DNA from: Eutypa lata
Taxonomy: Eukaryota; Ascomycota; Sordariomycetes; Xylariales; Diatrypaceae
NCBI GenBank assembly: GCA_022661535.1
Contig: JAKULF010000003.1
Span: 248,001 to 312,000, forward strand
DNA: 64,000 nt
Reading direction: 5' to 3'
Shown: piece by piece, positions 46,138 to 57,236 of the stretch
Numbering within the stretch: the stretch's first letter is position 1
How the letters are laid out: each line of letters starts with the position of its first letter
Made by a program: the position numbers and the translations under genes
Notes under the pieces: generated by a model
What the model saw: only the letters and a program-made list of their open reading frames with translations
Told to the model about the DNA's origin: nothing
The model's database searches: none

Positions 46138-47096
46138 TTAAACACCCATAGCATGGCTAAAAACCCTAGTAGCAAGCTGCGCCAGCAGCCTCGAGCGATC
46201 GCCCTGCGGCAGTTCGAGGAAAACCGCATATACGCTCTTCCCACGGGCATCGCGGACGGCACCTAAGCGGTTGCCCGCCACGGCGCCCGCCACCATCCCG
46301 GGCACGTTCGCGACGATGAAGCCCATGACGCCGCCGCTGGCCGCACCCATAATGCTCCAGAACTTCGACGTGGGGCGGTTCGTCCCCTCCTCGGCCATCC
46401 CCTCCTCGCGCAGCATCTCCTCGAAGACGTCGGCGAACTGCGCGTCTTCGGTTTCTTGTCGCCCTTCTTGTTGCTGATTTTGTTGCTGATGACCTTGCTG
46501 TTGCTGTTGTTCCTGGGCGCCAGTGAAGAAGTTCCACGCCCAGCTGTAGAAGTTGTTGCCTTGTGGACCACCGCTTCCGCCGGGAGGCACGGTCTCGTCT
46601 CCGTCCATGCCTTCGAATGGGTCGGCGTAGCCCCCGCCGTGGGATGAGGAGGAGGGCCTGTTGCGCCCCCCGCCGAACATCCGCCGCTGTGCATCGTACT
46701 CGCGGCGTCGGCTGGAGTCCGATAGGGTGTAGTAGGCGTCGTTCACGAGTTGGAACTTGCGCGTGCGTACGGGGCGTTCGGGCGAGTCGGCCGGGACTCG
46801 GTCCGGGTGTGTTTTGAGAGCTGCCCTGTTTCTGGGTGTCAGTACTATTTGTACTATTTATACCGAGGGGGGTAATATAAAAGAAGGAATAGACAGAAAG
46901 AGGGAAACATGAGGTATAGAACCTACCGTTTGTAGGCATTGCGAACCTGTTCTGTTGTTGCCGTCTCGGAGACCTCGAGGATTGCGTCTATGATTCATGT
47001 GGTGTTAGTGGGGGGGATGCATCACGGTGTGGTGGGGGGCGTAAAGATATAGATGAATGTTGGCTTACAGTAATTGGGGGGTGTTTTGTAGTCCAT
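46138..47096 (-). CDS. J-domain (DnaJ) co-chaperone with Q-rich linker and glycine-rich C-terminus
   Basis: Minus-strand exons 47096-47069, 46987-46927 and 46825-46138 join in phase and give 258 residues. The J domain spans about residues 8-72: YAILEVSETATTEQVRNAYK, then KTHPDRVP with the invariant HPD, and FQLVNDAYYTLSDSSRRREY. After it come a Ser/Gly region, a Gln-rich linker (EQQQQQGHQQQNQQQ), FADVFEEMLREEGM and a Gly/Ala-rich hydrophobic segment (about 195-225, MGFIVANVPGMVAGAVAGN). Known of the family: J domains stimulate Hsp70 ATPase. No zinc-finger or CTD substrate domain is present, so this is a class C (type III) J-protein. The hydrophobic segment may associate with a membrane (inference). 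The client is unknown. Confidence 0.85.
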
Positions 47097-48403
47097 TTCT
47101 GCGAATACTTTGGTTTGGTGTTCGAGGAGAGGAGATGAGTATGAAGAATGAATAATACTGAATAGTTAGGATGAATCTATGTAGATAGGGAGTCACAGGG
47201 TTTTATTCCCCAAGGTGAGTGAGTGAGTGAGTGTACAACTCATAGGTATGAATCAAAACGTCGACGCTATCTCGCCTTGTTGCTGCATCACGCACACAAG
47301 GGTCTGGAACGATGCACGTCATAGGTTGATCTAACTAAAGTGGATGTGGCTCCAATACCCACGATCAAGCCACCGTGGCTAGTTCGCCGTCATCCACATT
47401 AAGTTCGTTCAGAACTTCCGACCCATCAAGACCCATTAGGAGAATTTTCTGACTTGCAGCGAAATGCTGCCCGCTGTCCGCCATCTGCTGCCAGCTCTCA
47501 CGTGCGGTGGAGTTCATCCCCTCGCTCAACCGCTTCTAGGCCCCTGTCCACGCCTTGAACTTGCATTGAAGAAATCGAGCCGGCCAGCCGGCCAAGGCCA
47601 ACGCTGTGCATGTGTTTGAAACGAGTCTAGCGTCTCTGCAGCTAAAGCCTGACCTACGGTGATCCTCCTTGTTCGTTCAGGTTCAGGGGTAGTAGCAGGT
47701 AGCTCGATCCAAACCCAGCCACTCGAATTGTCGGTGAGAGGGTCTAATGCTGATGAGGGACAAGACCAGCCAGACTAGACAACTCTGACCAGAACCAGAC
47801 CCTCACAGAACAGCGAAGAGCTGCATTTTCACAAACTGCATTTGTCCTTTCTCACTTTGCGCCCAATGCTTTTTTTCTCATCGTACCTATGAATGGTCTC
47901 TGTCTGTATCTATGTATGGAGCGCCGGCAGTTCTCGATCTATTACTAGTACTCATACAGCGGAGCATCGGGATATTTTTATCGATACGTGCCTACATATA
48001 ACTATATCGCCACAGAAAAACGAACCCCAGGGCGATCGATCTTCTTGTCTATATTTAAAAAAAGAAAAAGAGTAACCGGATCGTCTTAGACTTGCCCTGA
48101 GCTTTCTCGCCAATTGACTGACGATCGTGAGCTTCAATTGCAGCGAGGCCCGTTGTCGTTCGTTCATTCCTTCATTAGCTTCTAGCTCTAGATAGATTCC
48201 GAGGTTTTCAAGCTTTCGATCTTGTCGCAACAAGCACCAATACAAGACAGACAGACAGAGGAGCTCCATCAGTCTTATATATAAATTGATCGAGACGTTC
48301 AAATCTATTTAAGACCATCACTCACTCAATCAATTAACATACCTATCCCCATTTCACGCCCCGCTCCAAGCATTGCATTGACCCCATCCGCAAAAAAGTA
48401 ACA
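47097..48403. promoter_or_regulatory. Shared upstream region of the J-protein and the 48404 gene
   Basis: About 1.3 kb between divergent starts. It carries a GAGT microsatellite near 47215-47232 and no recognisable gene. Confidence 0.45.
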
Positions 48404-49621
48404 ATGGGTTTCTTCGGCCTGGACAACGGGTCCGTGCTCTCGACATCGTCGAAGCGACACAAGACGTCCTCGTCGTCCCACAAGCGGCACCGGAGCAGCA
48501 AGCCGTCGAGCGACAAGTCGCGGTCGCGCAGCCGGTCGCGGTCCCGGCACCGCAAGCAGTCGTCGGGGCTGGCGAACTTCCTCTCGGGGGGCGCCGGCGG
48601 CGTCGGTAGTAGCCACTACAAGAAGCACAGCGCGTCGCGGGGCTCGATCCTCGGCGGCATCGGCGAGGACAGCAACTACCGGAAGCACAGCTCGTCCAAG
48701 GGGTCGTTCTTCGGGCTCGGCGGCGGCGGCAACGGTAGCACGAGGAGCTTTTTCGGTCTCGGTATGTTGACTGTTTGACTTGCATAACTGACCTGCCTAC
48801 CTACTACCTACCTTTCACTTAATCCACCTACCTACATAATACATAATAATACATAACTATGTACTTCCCCACCCCTCTTCATATCCACCTACCTACCTAC
48901 CTACCTACCTACCTACCTACATAGCTACCCCATTCACAAAAAGAGCACAAAAATATATAAAAGATTGAACTCTATGGAGTAACTAACTAACTAACTAACT
49001 GATCATGTGAACAAAAAAACAGGCCGATCATCCTCGTACTACAAGCGCCAACCGCGCGCCAACTTCGTGCAGAAGGCCTACCGCAAGCTGAAGCGGCTCC
49101 TGCGCGACCTGGTGTACTGGGCGAAGCGGCACCCGATGAAGGTGTTTCTCCTGGTGATCATGCCGCTGATCACGGGCGGGGCCCTGACCGCGCTGCTAGC
49201 CCGGTTCGGGCTGCGCCTCCCGCCCGCCGTCGAGCGCATGCTGGGCATCGCGGCCAAGACCGCCGGCGGTGGCTCCATCGGGCTTATGGGGGAGGCTGTT
49301 AGGATGGTTAGTGGCGGTGGTGGTGGTTCTTCTGGTGGTAGAAACTCATCGAGCCATTATGATGGTGGATATGGTGGTGGCTATGGTGGTAGCAGTGGCT
49401 ATGATGATAGAAATGCCTACGATTATGGCTACGGTGGCTACGATAGCGGCTATGGCAGCAGGAGCGGCGCGAGTACCATCTCTGTCGAGCGCGGTCGCGA
49501 TGGCGATTATCAGTGGGAGAGGCGGCGCGAGCAGGACTACGGCTATGATTACGATGATGGCCGGAGTAAGAGCAGCAGTGGGGGCGGGTTCATGGGTTCC
49601 GTGTCGCGGTTCTTTTCGTGA
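48404..49621 (+). CDS. Uncharacterised basic protein with one membrane segment and Gly/Tyr-rich tail
   Basis: Exons 48404-48761 and 49023-49621 join in phase 1 and give 318 residues. The family is not recognised. Residues 1-60 are Ser/Lys/Arg-rich with an RS-like stretch (SRSRSRSRSRHRK). Around 70-118 the motif YKKHS or YRKHS plus SxGSxxGxGG recurs, and GFFGL, FFGLG and FFGLG occur three times. A basic amphipathic part (YRKLKRLLRDLVYWAKRHP) precedes a hydrophobic segment, MKVFLLVIMPLITGGALTAL (about 158-178). The tail (about 215-318) is Gly/Tyr/Ser-rich and disordered (YGGGYGGSSGYDDR), ending GFMGSVSRFFS. It could be a membrane-tethered, phase-separation-prone protein, but that is inference. 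The intron contains a CTAC microsatellite. Confidence 0.7.
48888..48920 (+). repeat. (CTAC)n microsatellite inside an intron
   Basis: About eight CTAC units in the intron of the 48404 gene. Related CTAC or ACCT runs recur across the window. Confidence 0.9.
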
Positions 49622-50242
49622 GCTGTGTTCATGCTTGCATGCTTGCATGCCTGCGTTGTCTTCGGACGGGGTCTTGTCTTGTCTCGTCTTTTCTTGTCTT
49701 GTCTTGTCTTGGGATGGGATGGGATGGGATGAATAATAGGATGGGATGGCACGGATGGATGATACCTCGAGGTAAGGTGGTGGTTCTGATGAGGTTTCCT
49801 GATACGGATGGAAACCGGCTTATGATGTGATCACGTTCGGTTCTACGTTATAATGAAAATAGGCGTTTGTCGGGGAGGGCGGGTTCAATTCTTAGATATT
49901 TTATTTTTCCTTTCTAATCCACCTCTTATAGTAGACTTGACTTCGGAGAATTACTTTTTTCGATGTCAAAAAAGGGGTTTCGTTATATTTATAGCTGGGA
50001 TAGATACCCTTTCAAAAATCAAATTCGGGCGATGTTTCTGTGAATACTGGTTCCACTATTAGTTCACGAGGCAGACAATTACCAACCCAGATTCGGTACG
50101 CGGGAAGGAAAAAAAGTGCATTAAAAACAACTAATCTACGCATGTACTCGAGTATCAATCAGACTTAGTACGGGATTCCTTTTCTTTTTGCTTCTGCTTT
50201 GTCAGTCAAACCAGGACAGCCGGGTAGGGGTTGATTATATCA
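49622..50242. other. Convergent 3' region with pentamer repeats
   Basis: About 620 nt between two converging genes. From about 49672 to 49736 it holds CTTGT-type units followed by GGGAT-type units. No gene is seen. Confidence 0.5.
49672..49736 (+). repeat. Two adjoining pentanucleotide repeat tracts
   Basis: About eight imperfect TCTTG units are followed directly by four GGGAT units. Confidence 0.85.
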
Positions 50243-51373
50243 TCATTTCCCTTTCCGTCTCCGACCACTACCACCACCGCCGCCGCCAACAGGTTTCCGC
50301 CTCGTAGAAGTAGAAGAAGACTGAGTTTTCTTCCCCCTTGATCGCTCGGGCTCCGGTTCGGGAGACGCCTCCAGGACGACGATCTCGTCCCGGTGGCCCC
50401 TGCTGCTGCTGCTACTACCGTTCTTCGGGATCTGCACCCCGTTGCCCCGATCATCGCTGGACGATGTGTCTTCTTCGCTAGTATGCTCGGCGGCTACGGT
50501 TCCTTGGCTGCTCCTAGAAGCTACGGTGCTGTGTGGGTACGGCGCCCGGGGAGCGCCAGTAAGAAACATAAACGGATCGGGAGCGTAACGAGATGACTCT
50601 TGATATTGTGAAGCGTAGTAGGACTGTGGTCGCGTGGAAGGATCCGAGGCGTGTCGGGTATTGGGCGGTGCGTCCACGTATTTATAATCAAAAGGTGATG
50701 AGCTGTCGTGTTCAGATGGTGGCCGTTGAGAAGAGGATGTTGTCGAACGAGTACGGCTGCGTGAGGCGTTTGGAGGCGGGAACAAACCCTTGGGGGGCCG
50801 AATCCGTTCTTGGGTCTCAGCATAGGTTACTGGTGACGGGTGACGCGGCAATGCGTCGTCTGACAAATGGGAGATGGGCACAGCATATCTCTGCTCCTTC
50901 TCCTTTCGTCGCTTTGGCTCACCACCATTACTTGATGCGCCTTTCTTCTTTGCTGCCTCGGCTTGTAATCGCTTCCGTCTCCGCTCGAGCGCTGCGAGCT
51001 CTTCTTTGTTCAACTTGACATCCTGCCTGCCCTTCGACTGGGCTTTCCGTATCCTTGCCAATGCAGACTGTACCAACGCCTCCTCGCTTTCCCTCAGAGC
51101 AATCTGAGTCTCGTCCTCGGTATCCTGGTCCGAATTCTCAGTTGCTTCCTCTTCCGTAGATTCGCCGTCAGACGGCTGATACTCATAACCCCTGCGTGAC
51201 CGTGACCGATCACCACCCGCAACCTGAAGCGAAGAACCACTACCCATAAAACGTCTATTCCCCAGAGCTGCCAACCCAACGCCTTGTGTATCCGTGTCGT
51301 CGCTATCGAGCTCTTCCACGAGCCTGTGTCTAGAATTCCAAACCTCCTCCTCCTCCCCAGGCGCAGCCCACAT
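50243..51373 (-). CDS. Disordered, highly charged protein of unknown function
   Basis: A single-exon frame of 376 residues starts MWAAPGEEEEVWNSRHRLVE. Composition is dominated by Ser, Glu, Arg and Lys. The order is: an acidic Ser-rich region (ESTEEEATENSDQDTEDE), a basic coiled-coil-like helix at about 105-140 (LNKEELAALERRRKRLQAEA), a Pro/Ser-rich middle with RPPKGLFPPPNASRSRTRS, and a basic Gly/Arg tail. No catalytic fold is seen. It could be a nuclear or scaffold protein (inference). The start lies only 65 nt after the stop of the PRA1 gene on the same strand, and the frame stays open upstream through that gap (RAPEFAPQWGRPSRRGRN), so the true start may be further 5' or the two may share a transcript. 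Confidence 0.6.
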   Translation of the reverse strand: MWAAPGEEEEVWNSRHRLVEELDSDDTDTQGVGLAALGNRRFMGSGSSLQVAGGDRSRSRRGYEYQPSDGESTEEEATENSDQDTEDETQIALRESEEALVQSALARIRKAQSKGRQDVKLNKEELAALERRRKRLQAEAAKKKGASSNGGEPKRRKEKEQRYAVPISHLSDDALPRHPSPVTYAETQERIRPPKGLFPPPNASRSRTRSTTSSSQRPPSEHDSSSPFDYKYVDAPPNTRHASDPSTRPQSYYASQYQESSRYAPDPFMFLTGAPRAPYPHSTVASRSSQGTVAAEHTSEEDTSSSDDRGNGVQIPKNGSSSSSRGHRDEIVVLEASPEPEPERSRGKKTQSSSTSTRRKPVGGGGGGSGRRRKGK

Positions 51374-51438
51374 ATTCCTCCCACGCCTCGATGGTCTTCC
51401 CCATTGGGGCGCAAATTCGGGAGCTCGCGGCCGACCAC

Positions 51439-51969
51439 CTAGACCGCCTCCCCGGAAAAAGCCTCATCGATAGGCTTATCCATCAAAGAAGCGTGGCCGA
51501 GGATGACCACGCCACTAGCACCGATCAGCCATAGGACAGTGCTGAAGGGTGATGCAATAATAAATAGAAGACCGCAGGTGACGAGAAGACCCGTGTACAG
51601 CTGAGACGACGTGGCATGGAAGTTACCAATGGTAACATCCTGCCCATTCATTCGACCGAGGACCCACAGTCCGACGAAAAGGAGGACGATGTCGAAGAGA
51701 AGGAGTGGGTTCGTGATGAGGGCATAGACGCTCAGGAGGACAAAGACGAGAGCATAGTTGCTTGAGAAGGTGCCCAAGTTGTAGTTGACGCGTGACTGGA
51801 CCTCGGCGAAGTTCTCTGGTTTAGATAGGCGCTTGAAGTCGAGGAACTCGCCAACAGGTCGCAGATTGGCAAACCGGCTAGATAGCGACGTGTTTCGGAA
51901 ACCGGCAAAGCGGTCGGAGATGTTCAGACGCGACGTCAAGACGTCAAGAGGGATCTGAATACGAGCCAT
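51439..51969 (-). CDS. PRA1 / Yip3 family prenylated Rab acceptor
   Basis: An intronless frame of 176 residues. It starts MARIQIPLDVLTSRLNISDR and has the PRA1 features PENFAEVQSRVNYNLGTFSS, then NYALVFVLLSVYALITNPLL. Two broad hydrophobic hairpins lie at about 73-108 and 125-158, and LGHASLMDKPIDEAFSGEAV forms the C-terminus. Known of the family: four-TM Golgi/ER proteins that bind prenylated Rabs and help release them from GDI. Length and topology are normal. It is followed by the disordered-protein ORF on the same strand. Confidence 0.88.
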   Translation of the reverse strand: MARIQIPLDVLTSRLNISDRFAGFRNTSLSSRFANLRPVGEFLDFKRLSKPENFAEVQSRVNYNLGTFSSNYALVFVLLSVYALITNPLLLFDIVLLFVGLWVLGRMNGQDVTIGNFHATSSQLYTGLLVTCGLLFIIASPFSTVLWLIGASGVVILGHASLMDKPIDEAFSGEAV

Positions 51970-53896
51970 GATGTCGCGTGCGTGGGTGAAGCGCGTTATA
52001 GTAAAGCTTGATGGGAAGATTTAGAAGATGACAGGCGAAAAGCGATTGTCTTCAAGAGGTCAAATGTTTAGTCGGTAGGGTGTTTGATTGTCCGTCTATT
52101 AAAAACCGAGATGTTAACCTTTGTCCAACTGTCTAGGGAGAGTAAAAAAACGATACCATCAAAATAAAAAAGTTTCAACTAAATTTAGATGCAACTGTAT
52201 CAGGAAAGACCATTAATGGCCAAAGTTTTAAACTTACAAGTGAGACAAAGTTTCTCTTTTTCCTCGACCCTTTTGCTGCAATTGGCAATGTATTTTCAGG
52301 GTTTGAAAAATCCCTAATAGTAGAATAGAGTGAGTGACTTGTATGCTACATGCAAATAAAGTTTATAGCGACAAGAAGGAATAGAAAGAGTGTGGTTATA
52401 TAAGGGTAAAATGCAGTTGAGGATTAAAAGTTGCCTAGAAATTGAACACGTACCCAAATTTTTTTCTCGTGATGATTGATGACGGCCAAGGGCCAGGGGG
52501 TAACAAATGCCTACGCAAGACGATCAGGCAGTTGAGATAGCTGGATAGGTATGTAGGCTGGTAGGCACTAACCAGCCCCAATTCTTACTCTTTATTAGGA
52601 AGAACCCCCCTTGTTAAAAATGATTCGGGGGGTCGTCGGCCTGTGGCTTAGCCGTCGACCCAATTTAGGCCTCCATTATCGTCACCTCTTATCACTTCCA
52701 GACAGCAACAACAAGATGGAGTTGGTAGGTAAGTAAAGAGGAAGAGGAAAAAAGAAAGAAGTAGAAGAGACGAAGAATACTTTATCGAAGATGGAACTGG
52801 GTAGAAACGCCTTTTACCATGGCCTTTGCACTAAGGAAGGATTCATAACTTCTCCTCTCAAAAGCATATGAAAACCTAATGGGACCTTTTGTGAACAGTG
52901 GGAAACTGCGGTGTGAGTTGTGAGTTGTTTCCATTAAGACATCTTGGAAACAGTGGGTCTTGAGTCCTAGCTTTAAGAGATCGACCTATCTGTTGGTGGC
53001 AGGTACGAAAATGGGCAAGTGCGACGCACTGTGGGCGGTATATGAAGTGGGCTGCTGAGCTCAGTGTAACCTAGTCCAGAACAACAACAATTATCCACCT
53101 AAATCAATTCCTCTCTTTTTCTATCAAGCCACGGCTAATTCTCCAGATGGGAGATCGGAGTAAAGAAGCTCGAGCCACGTTACTCCTGTCTGTTGTCCGT
53201 TTTACCTTGATTTGTGTCATCATCTCAGCCCATTCAGTCCTTGACACAAAGAAGTTTACTTGAGTTAGTGCTACTATGTACTTTCGGTAGGTATGTAGGT
53301 AGGTAGTTGGGACTAACTTAGGCGGAGGCTAGGAATCTAGAGGTCATACTATTTCTCGAGTTGTACGCATGTGGCATACAAGCTAACTACTAGGTACATG
53401 TGTGCGATGAAAGGGTAGAGCTAGGTCCTGGGAGACGCTTGATATTATATCATGAGCAAGCCTAGGCAAGCTCGTATCTGAGATGGAGTTAATATCAATC
53501 CCGAGTACTGAGGAGGGGTCAAAATAAAAAGTACATAACATCATTTCTTATGTCCTTTTACCATTGTAACTACTAATTAACGCGAAGTGTGTCACCACTT
53601 ACATGCACTGCGTCCCTATGGCTGTCTGTCTGCAGAGGATCAATTCATATACATTTCTGATTGGTCTCTATCATATGCACAATCCCATTACTTGCGGGCT
53701 TAGCGACGGGTGATGTTGCATTGCACCACCACTTGATATGAAGGCCAATGAAAGCTGGCAGTGCCACATTATAGAAAATCTAGGCTTGTTCATTTGTAGG
53801 CAATAATATTTCCCCTCACGTTCTATTCCCTCCAGTTTCCAATATCTCCTATGCCTTTGAGATGTCATTTGAGCAACATCTGCTTCGATATTCACC
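51970..53896. other. Long intergenic region
   Basis: About 1.9 kb with no open frame of note on either strand and no recognisable repeat or RNA gene. It is the shared upstream region of the PRA1 gene (minus) and the ankyrin gene (plus). Confidence 0.5.
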
Positions 53897-56101
53897 ATGG
53901 CTGAACCATTATCGATTGTTGCAAGCGGCATCGCCGTAGTGCAAGCTACTGTCGGCCTAGGCACTGCTATATCGAAGCTTCGTAATCTCTGGGATGAAGT
54001 AAGAGAAGTCCCAGAGACGATCAGACTACTTTTAGAAAAGGTCGAGATAATCGAATGTACTCTCTCATGCATCGAGACCTCCTTGAAGAATGGCCGGTTG
54101 CAGCGTCTTGTAGAAGACGACGTGTTGTTGCAGCGCAGTGTTCAGCATTGCCGGAAAGCAAATGAGACTCTCTCGGACTTAATCGGAAACTTGAATAAGG
54201 ATATTGAGTCCTCGCGTAAACTCCATAGAACGGTCAAGAAGATGAAGGTGCTACTGAAAAAGGATACTATGACATTGTATGAGGAACGTCTCCGTGATGC
54301 AGTCCAATTGATGTCGATGGCAAGACAGGGCTATATGATGTACGCCTTCCTCTCCATCTCGGAAGTTACGGCTAATATAAAGTAGGTCCTTGATGGTCGT
54401 CCAAACGGAACTACTTAATAATCGACTACCACTGCATACTACATGTACGAATGGTAATCGAGACGCCGTTCACCAGCATGGCAGTTGTTCTAGAACCCTT
54501 AGGGCAGCCCCTGGGGATGAAGAAACCTGGATTACCAAGGATACTATGCCTTCAAGCCAACAGATATCTTTACTTAGGAAGGACTGCTATTCATACTCCT
54601 CTCACAAGCGTCGGCCTAGTAAGCACCCCTCTTGAACCACAAACCATGTGGCGTGGTTTAACATGATTCTCTAATTGTTTATTAGCAAGGCGTGTACGCT
54701 TCCAGGCCTTGAAATGGATTACTGGTCACATCATAGAGGTCCAAACTTGCCGAGCTCAATCCGGTTGGCAGTTCAATTTACGGTCATATACAATCCAATC
54801 ACGGCACTCTCACGCATTCGACTATATTTGTAAAGGTCAAATGGACGAAGCCCGAAGGCTATGGGACGAGGGTCTTGCGTCGCCGTTTGATCGTGATGAT
54901 CGTGGCTGGACTACAATGCACGTAAGGAAACCGCACTAAAAGATTATATATTAATTCTAAATTCCTCTAGTATGCTATCCGCAATCGTCAGCCCGAAGTT
55001 ATTCGAGCATTACTTGATGTTGGAGTCGATATACAAGAGTCAACTGGGGGTCATTATTCATTTCCGCCATTGCTATTATTTGATCAATGGTGGTGGACAC
55101 ATGGCGGGAAGAGATCGCATATTTTTCAGTCACCCAATATGGCACACCAAGAATATTGGAAGCCCGATCCTGGATTCCACTCCCTCATTTCTAAGGCTCT
55201 CAGTATAGAAGAATCGATGTCCGGCAATCTAGATTCTCTCATAGTGGCCGAAGCCTTTGATGATGTGGACATAAGGCTCGCATTCGAATTCATCAGCTAT
55301 GGGGCTGCGATAAGCGGTGCTCCTATGACAGTTCGAAGGCTCATGCTGCATCTAGAGCCGCATTACTATTCTCTTCCAGTATCAGATATGGTACGTCTGA
55401 ACTCGACCGTGTTTGGGTTACCGTCCGTGACGCCTGCTGTCCTGCACCAGATAATCCGAGATACTGGCGTCATCACTGCGGATGACATTAAGCAATGCCA
55501 TAGAGCTAAGTTATCTCTACTCCACTACGTCGCTTGGAGGTGTGGGTTTCACTTGGAGTATCCTTCTCTACTTCAATCGGAAGAGTCCGCCTCGTGGTAT
55601 GAGCTACTGTTGGAAGTTCTCAATGCAGCTCCAGAGGACCTTGGGTCCCGACATTATGCAACCCAACACCCAACATGCGTTGCTGAACAATATGACCACC
55701 CAATGACCCCATTATTTGCATTCCTCGTCGGCATCTGCGATACTTCCCAGGCTACTAAACTACGAAGCCAGTTTAGGATGATGCTGGCTGTTTGGCTCCG
55801 GATCCTCAAAGACGCCGGCATTAATCTCATGTCGTATGGGCGAAGAGAAGCTGCGTTATTTGCGAAATCACCAGAAGTCAAAGGGATCCGATGGAAAGCT
55901 ATGTATGAAGACACTTCCGAAGAATGCGTTCGTGTGGCCCCCTATTCTTCCCCCGGTCCCAAAATCCGCTCGATCAGATACGGACCTGAGGTCTCCGACT
56001 GGTCCTTAGAATGGGATCTGGATGCCGAGGAATTTGCTGGCGAGTTCTGGGAATTGGTTGAAAACCCACCATTGCGTATTCCAGGAGCGTGGGTTGACTG
56101 A
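53897..56101 (+). CDS. Fungal NLR-type N-terminal domain protein with ankyrin-like repeats
   Basis: Four exons, 53897-54381, 54494-54618, 54686-54921 and 54971-56101, join in phase and give 658 residues. The N-terminus MAEPLSIVASGIAVVQATVG and the helical region to about 160 match the fungal N-terminal domain found at the front of NACHT/ankyrin proteins. A basic linker (SHKRRPTRRVRFQALKW) leads to GWQFNLRSY and an ankyrin-like pair, DDRGWTTMHYAIRNRQPEVI followed by RALLDVGVDI (about 276-305). The remainder is helical and ends EFWELVENPPLRIPGAWVD. Known: such proteins occur in large, variable families in filamentous fungi, some tied to heterokaryon incompatibility. No nucleotide-binding P-loop is seen, so it is not a complete NLR. 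Function inferred only by architecture. Confidence 0.72.
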
Positions 56102-57236
56102 GGGGCATTCTGTCTTGATAGTATACATATCTTGTCAATAGTACATTTGAGAACTTTTCTTCATATTTCAATTGGGGCACATGCTCTCTCTTATTATGGT
56201 AGCCAGTTTCGAACCCATCAAAATATCTAGCAAACTATTATCTGACATGAAGAAAAGAAAACCATGTAAACACACCGGCTCATACTATGCATTGGGATGG
56301 CACAATATCCAGGCTGCCAGGCTAGCACTAAACATATTGAATAATATAAATCTGAAGTGTAATAATGCCGTATTATTCAAGTGTAAATATACCACACAAC
56401 GATTATTCGAATTTTGGGGTGTATTGGTTCTGAATTTACTATACTTAAAGGAGTTGAATATATTTACCAAGAACATAACATACTCTGATGTAATATACCC
56501 CGAGGATGGTATTTCTAGTTTTACGTAGTATTACTATGGTCTCAGTGATATCCAAGTGACATTTAGAACTTTAATACAAAGCATATTGCAGCAGAGATCT
56601 TACATATGCGGTGCCCTTTTGTGTCAACCCTTCTTCTACCTGTTTCTAGCTAGATCTCTGCTACTGCAATCAGTTTCTAGCTCACCCTGGGAATACGGAG
56701 GTTTGCAATTCACATACAAGTTTGGAATATTGTCAGTTTCCATCCAGGGCAACGAAACTCACCAACAGGTCCCACTGCCTGCTTTCATGGTTGTCTGCCT
56801 AGGGGGGGAATTAACGAAGGCTGCACGAAACTGGGCACTGTAGTTCAAAGAACCTCCCAACTTCTCACATCCCACGTGCATACTATCTATTGAATCAGGC
56901 ATCTTATCTGTAAGTTAGGTGCAAGAAACCTATACATACAAGGGCTTTTACCTAGGGGACGTGCAGGTTCTTTGTAGCAGTCACGGAGTGCTAGATCCTA
57001 CCAAATTTGTAACTTACAGCCAACCCCTTACAACCGTCGAGTTTCAGGCAACGGCGTAATCCACCCTGCGTTCGATTATTCAAATTTTCGATTTTAACAC
57101 AACCAAACCAAACCAAGTTGTGTTCTACTCATTTCTACTTCACCGTCGTCGCCGATTCATCCGTCGTCGACGCTTCATTCATATACACAACCAACCAACC
57201 AACCACCTAACCACCACCGTCGTCGTCGTCGCCATC
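56102..57236. other. Intergenic region with an imperfect inverted repeat
   Basis: About 1.1 kb. It contains the inverted repeat described at 56585-56670 and a weak frame at 56556-56843 that I do not accept as a gene. Confidence 0.5.
56585..56670. repeat. Imperfect inverted repeat (possible hairpin)
   Basis: ATTGCAGCAGAGATCT at 56585-56600 is complementary to 56652-56670, which has a 3-nt bulge. The spacer is 51 nt. Its role is unknown. Confidence 0.7.

Noticed and set aside
45899..46141. Plus-strand 80-codon frame
   Set aside because: It overlaps the J-protein stop codon on the other strand and has no recognisable features.
46166..46939. 257-codon minus-strand frame overlapping the J-protein
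   Set aside because: It reads through the second intron in another frame and is Arg-rich; the J-domain exons explain the locus.
49269..49736. Second plus-strand frame over the Gly/Tyr-rich tail
   Set aside because: Ala/Met/Val-rich translation of a repetitive sequence shifted by one base.
56556..56843. 95-codon plus-strand frame
   Set aside because: It contains the inverted repeat arms and no domain; no splice partner was found.
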